From the NCBI GenBank assembly GCA_013400155.1, contig VXBM01000546.1:215950-279949 (forward strand): a stretch of DNA of 64,000 bases. The letters are read 5' to 3'. The notes under the pieces are model-generated. The model searched no databases. It saw nothing but the letters and a program-made list of their open reading frames with translations, and had not been told where the DNA came from. The position numbers were made by a program, and so were the translations under genes. Below, piece after piece: positions 63,784 to 64,000 of this stretch. Origin of the DNA: Helopsaltes ochotensis. Taxonomy: Eukaryota > Chordata > Aves > Passeriformes > Locustellidae. Numbering within the stretch: the stretch's first letter is position 1; each line of letters starts with the position of its first letter.

Positions 63784-64000
63784 GTATGGCACAGGAGAGG
63801 TGTCCTTTGTGATACAACAGCTGTTTGTGTCCTCCTGGATGAAAAATATCACCCTGTCACATGCCATGGGTTTGCAAACCATGTATCCCTGCATGTGAAG
63901 ACTACGTGGGGCCAGACTCATGTGAAGTGGGAGGAAGAAGCCCACAGGAAATGTATTCCAGTACCGTGGCCTCCCTGCATCACCAGAATGGCTTCTGCTG

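Larger units (their letters stand above)
33301..64000. other. Downstream region with no recognised gene
   Basis: No protein-coding gene is recognised on either strand. In mammals the next gene on this side of PTCHD1 is PRDX4; none of its conserved peroxiredoxin sequence (for example the FVCPTE active-site motif) appears here. Open frames are short, unrelated to one another and low in complexity. What can be named are CR1 fragments, simple repeats, one 97-base gap and several patches that may be regulatory. The first few kilobases may belong to the PTCHD1 3' UTR. Confidence 0.75.

Noticed and set aside
1..64000. CRISPR arrays, operons, viral insertions or a new defence system
   Set aside because: The window is ordinary vertebrate nuclear DNA; no spaced direct repeats, gene clusters or viral protein signatures were seen.
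1..64000. tRNA, rRNA or microRNA genes
   Set aside because: No tRNA A/B box pair or rRNA segment was recognised; hairpin precursors cannot be judged reliably by eye.

Overview
The window looks like bird nuclear DNA. It is sparse in genes, has long introns and few interspersed repeats. The repeats that can be recognised are 3' ends of CR1 LINEs, including the tail made of ATTCTATG-like units that is typical of avian CR1. The species cannot be told from the sequence. There is one well-supported protein-coding gene, PTCHD1 (patched domain-containing 1), on the + strand. Two coding exons are present: exon 2 at 11828-12488 and the terminal exon 3 at 30525-32179. They join in frame (intron phase 1) and encode 771 residues, ending in the PDZ-binding tail ITTV. 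The first exon, with the start codon and the first membrane segment, is not in the window and should lie upstream.

Layout: 1-11827 is intron 1, with a moderately GC-rich patch near 4640-5480, a possible G-quadruplex at 10610-10627 and a polypyrimidine tract near 11638. Intron 2 (12489-30524, about 18 kb) holds simple repeats, a 44-base poly(A) run with one N, a CR1 fragment, and patches that resemble conserved regulatory DNA, the clearest near 25480-25760. The 3' UTR starts at 32180; its end is not resolved. From about 33-38 kb to the end of the window I see no gene I can name. That stretch contains four more CR1 fragments, an 11-bp minisatellite, a strongly purine-biased stretch, a 97-base assembly gap (58611-58707) and one unassigned ORF with exon-like borders near 59021-59211.

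PTCHD1 is a neuronal twelve-pass membrane protein of the patched/RND superfamily. In people its loss causes X-linked intellectual disability and autism. Nothing here points to an operon, mobile defence system or virus. The points most worth checking are the loss of the usual RND acidic residues from PTCHD1 membrane segments 4 and 10, the exon-like ORF next to the gap, and the candidate regulatory elements around the gene.
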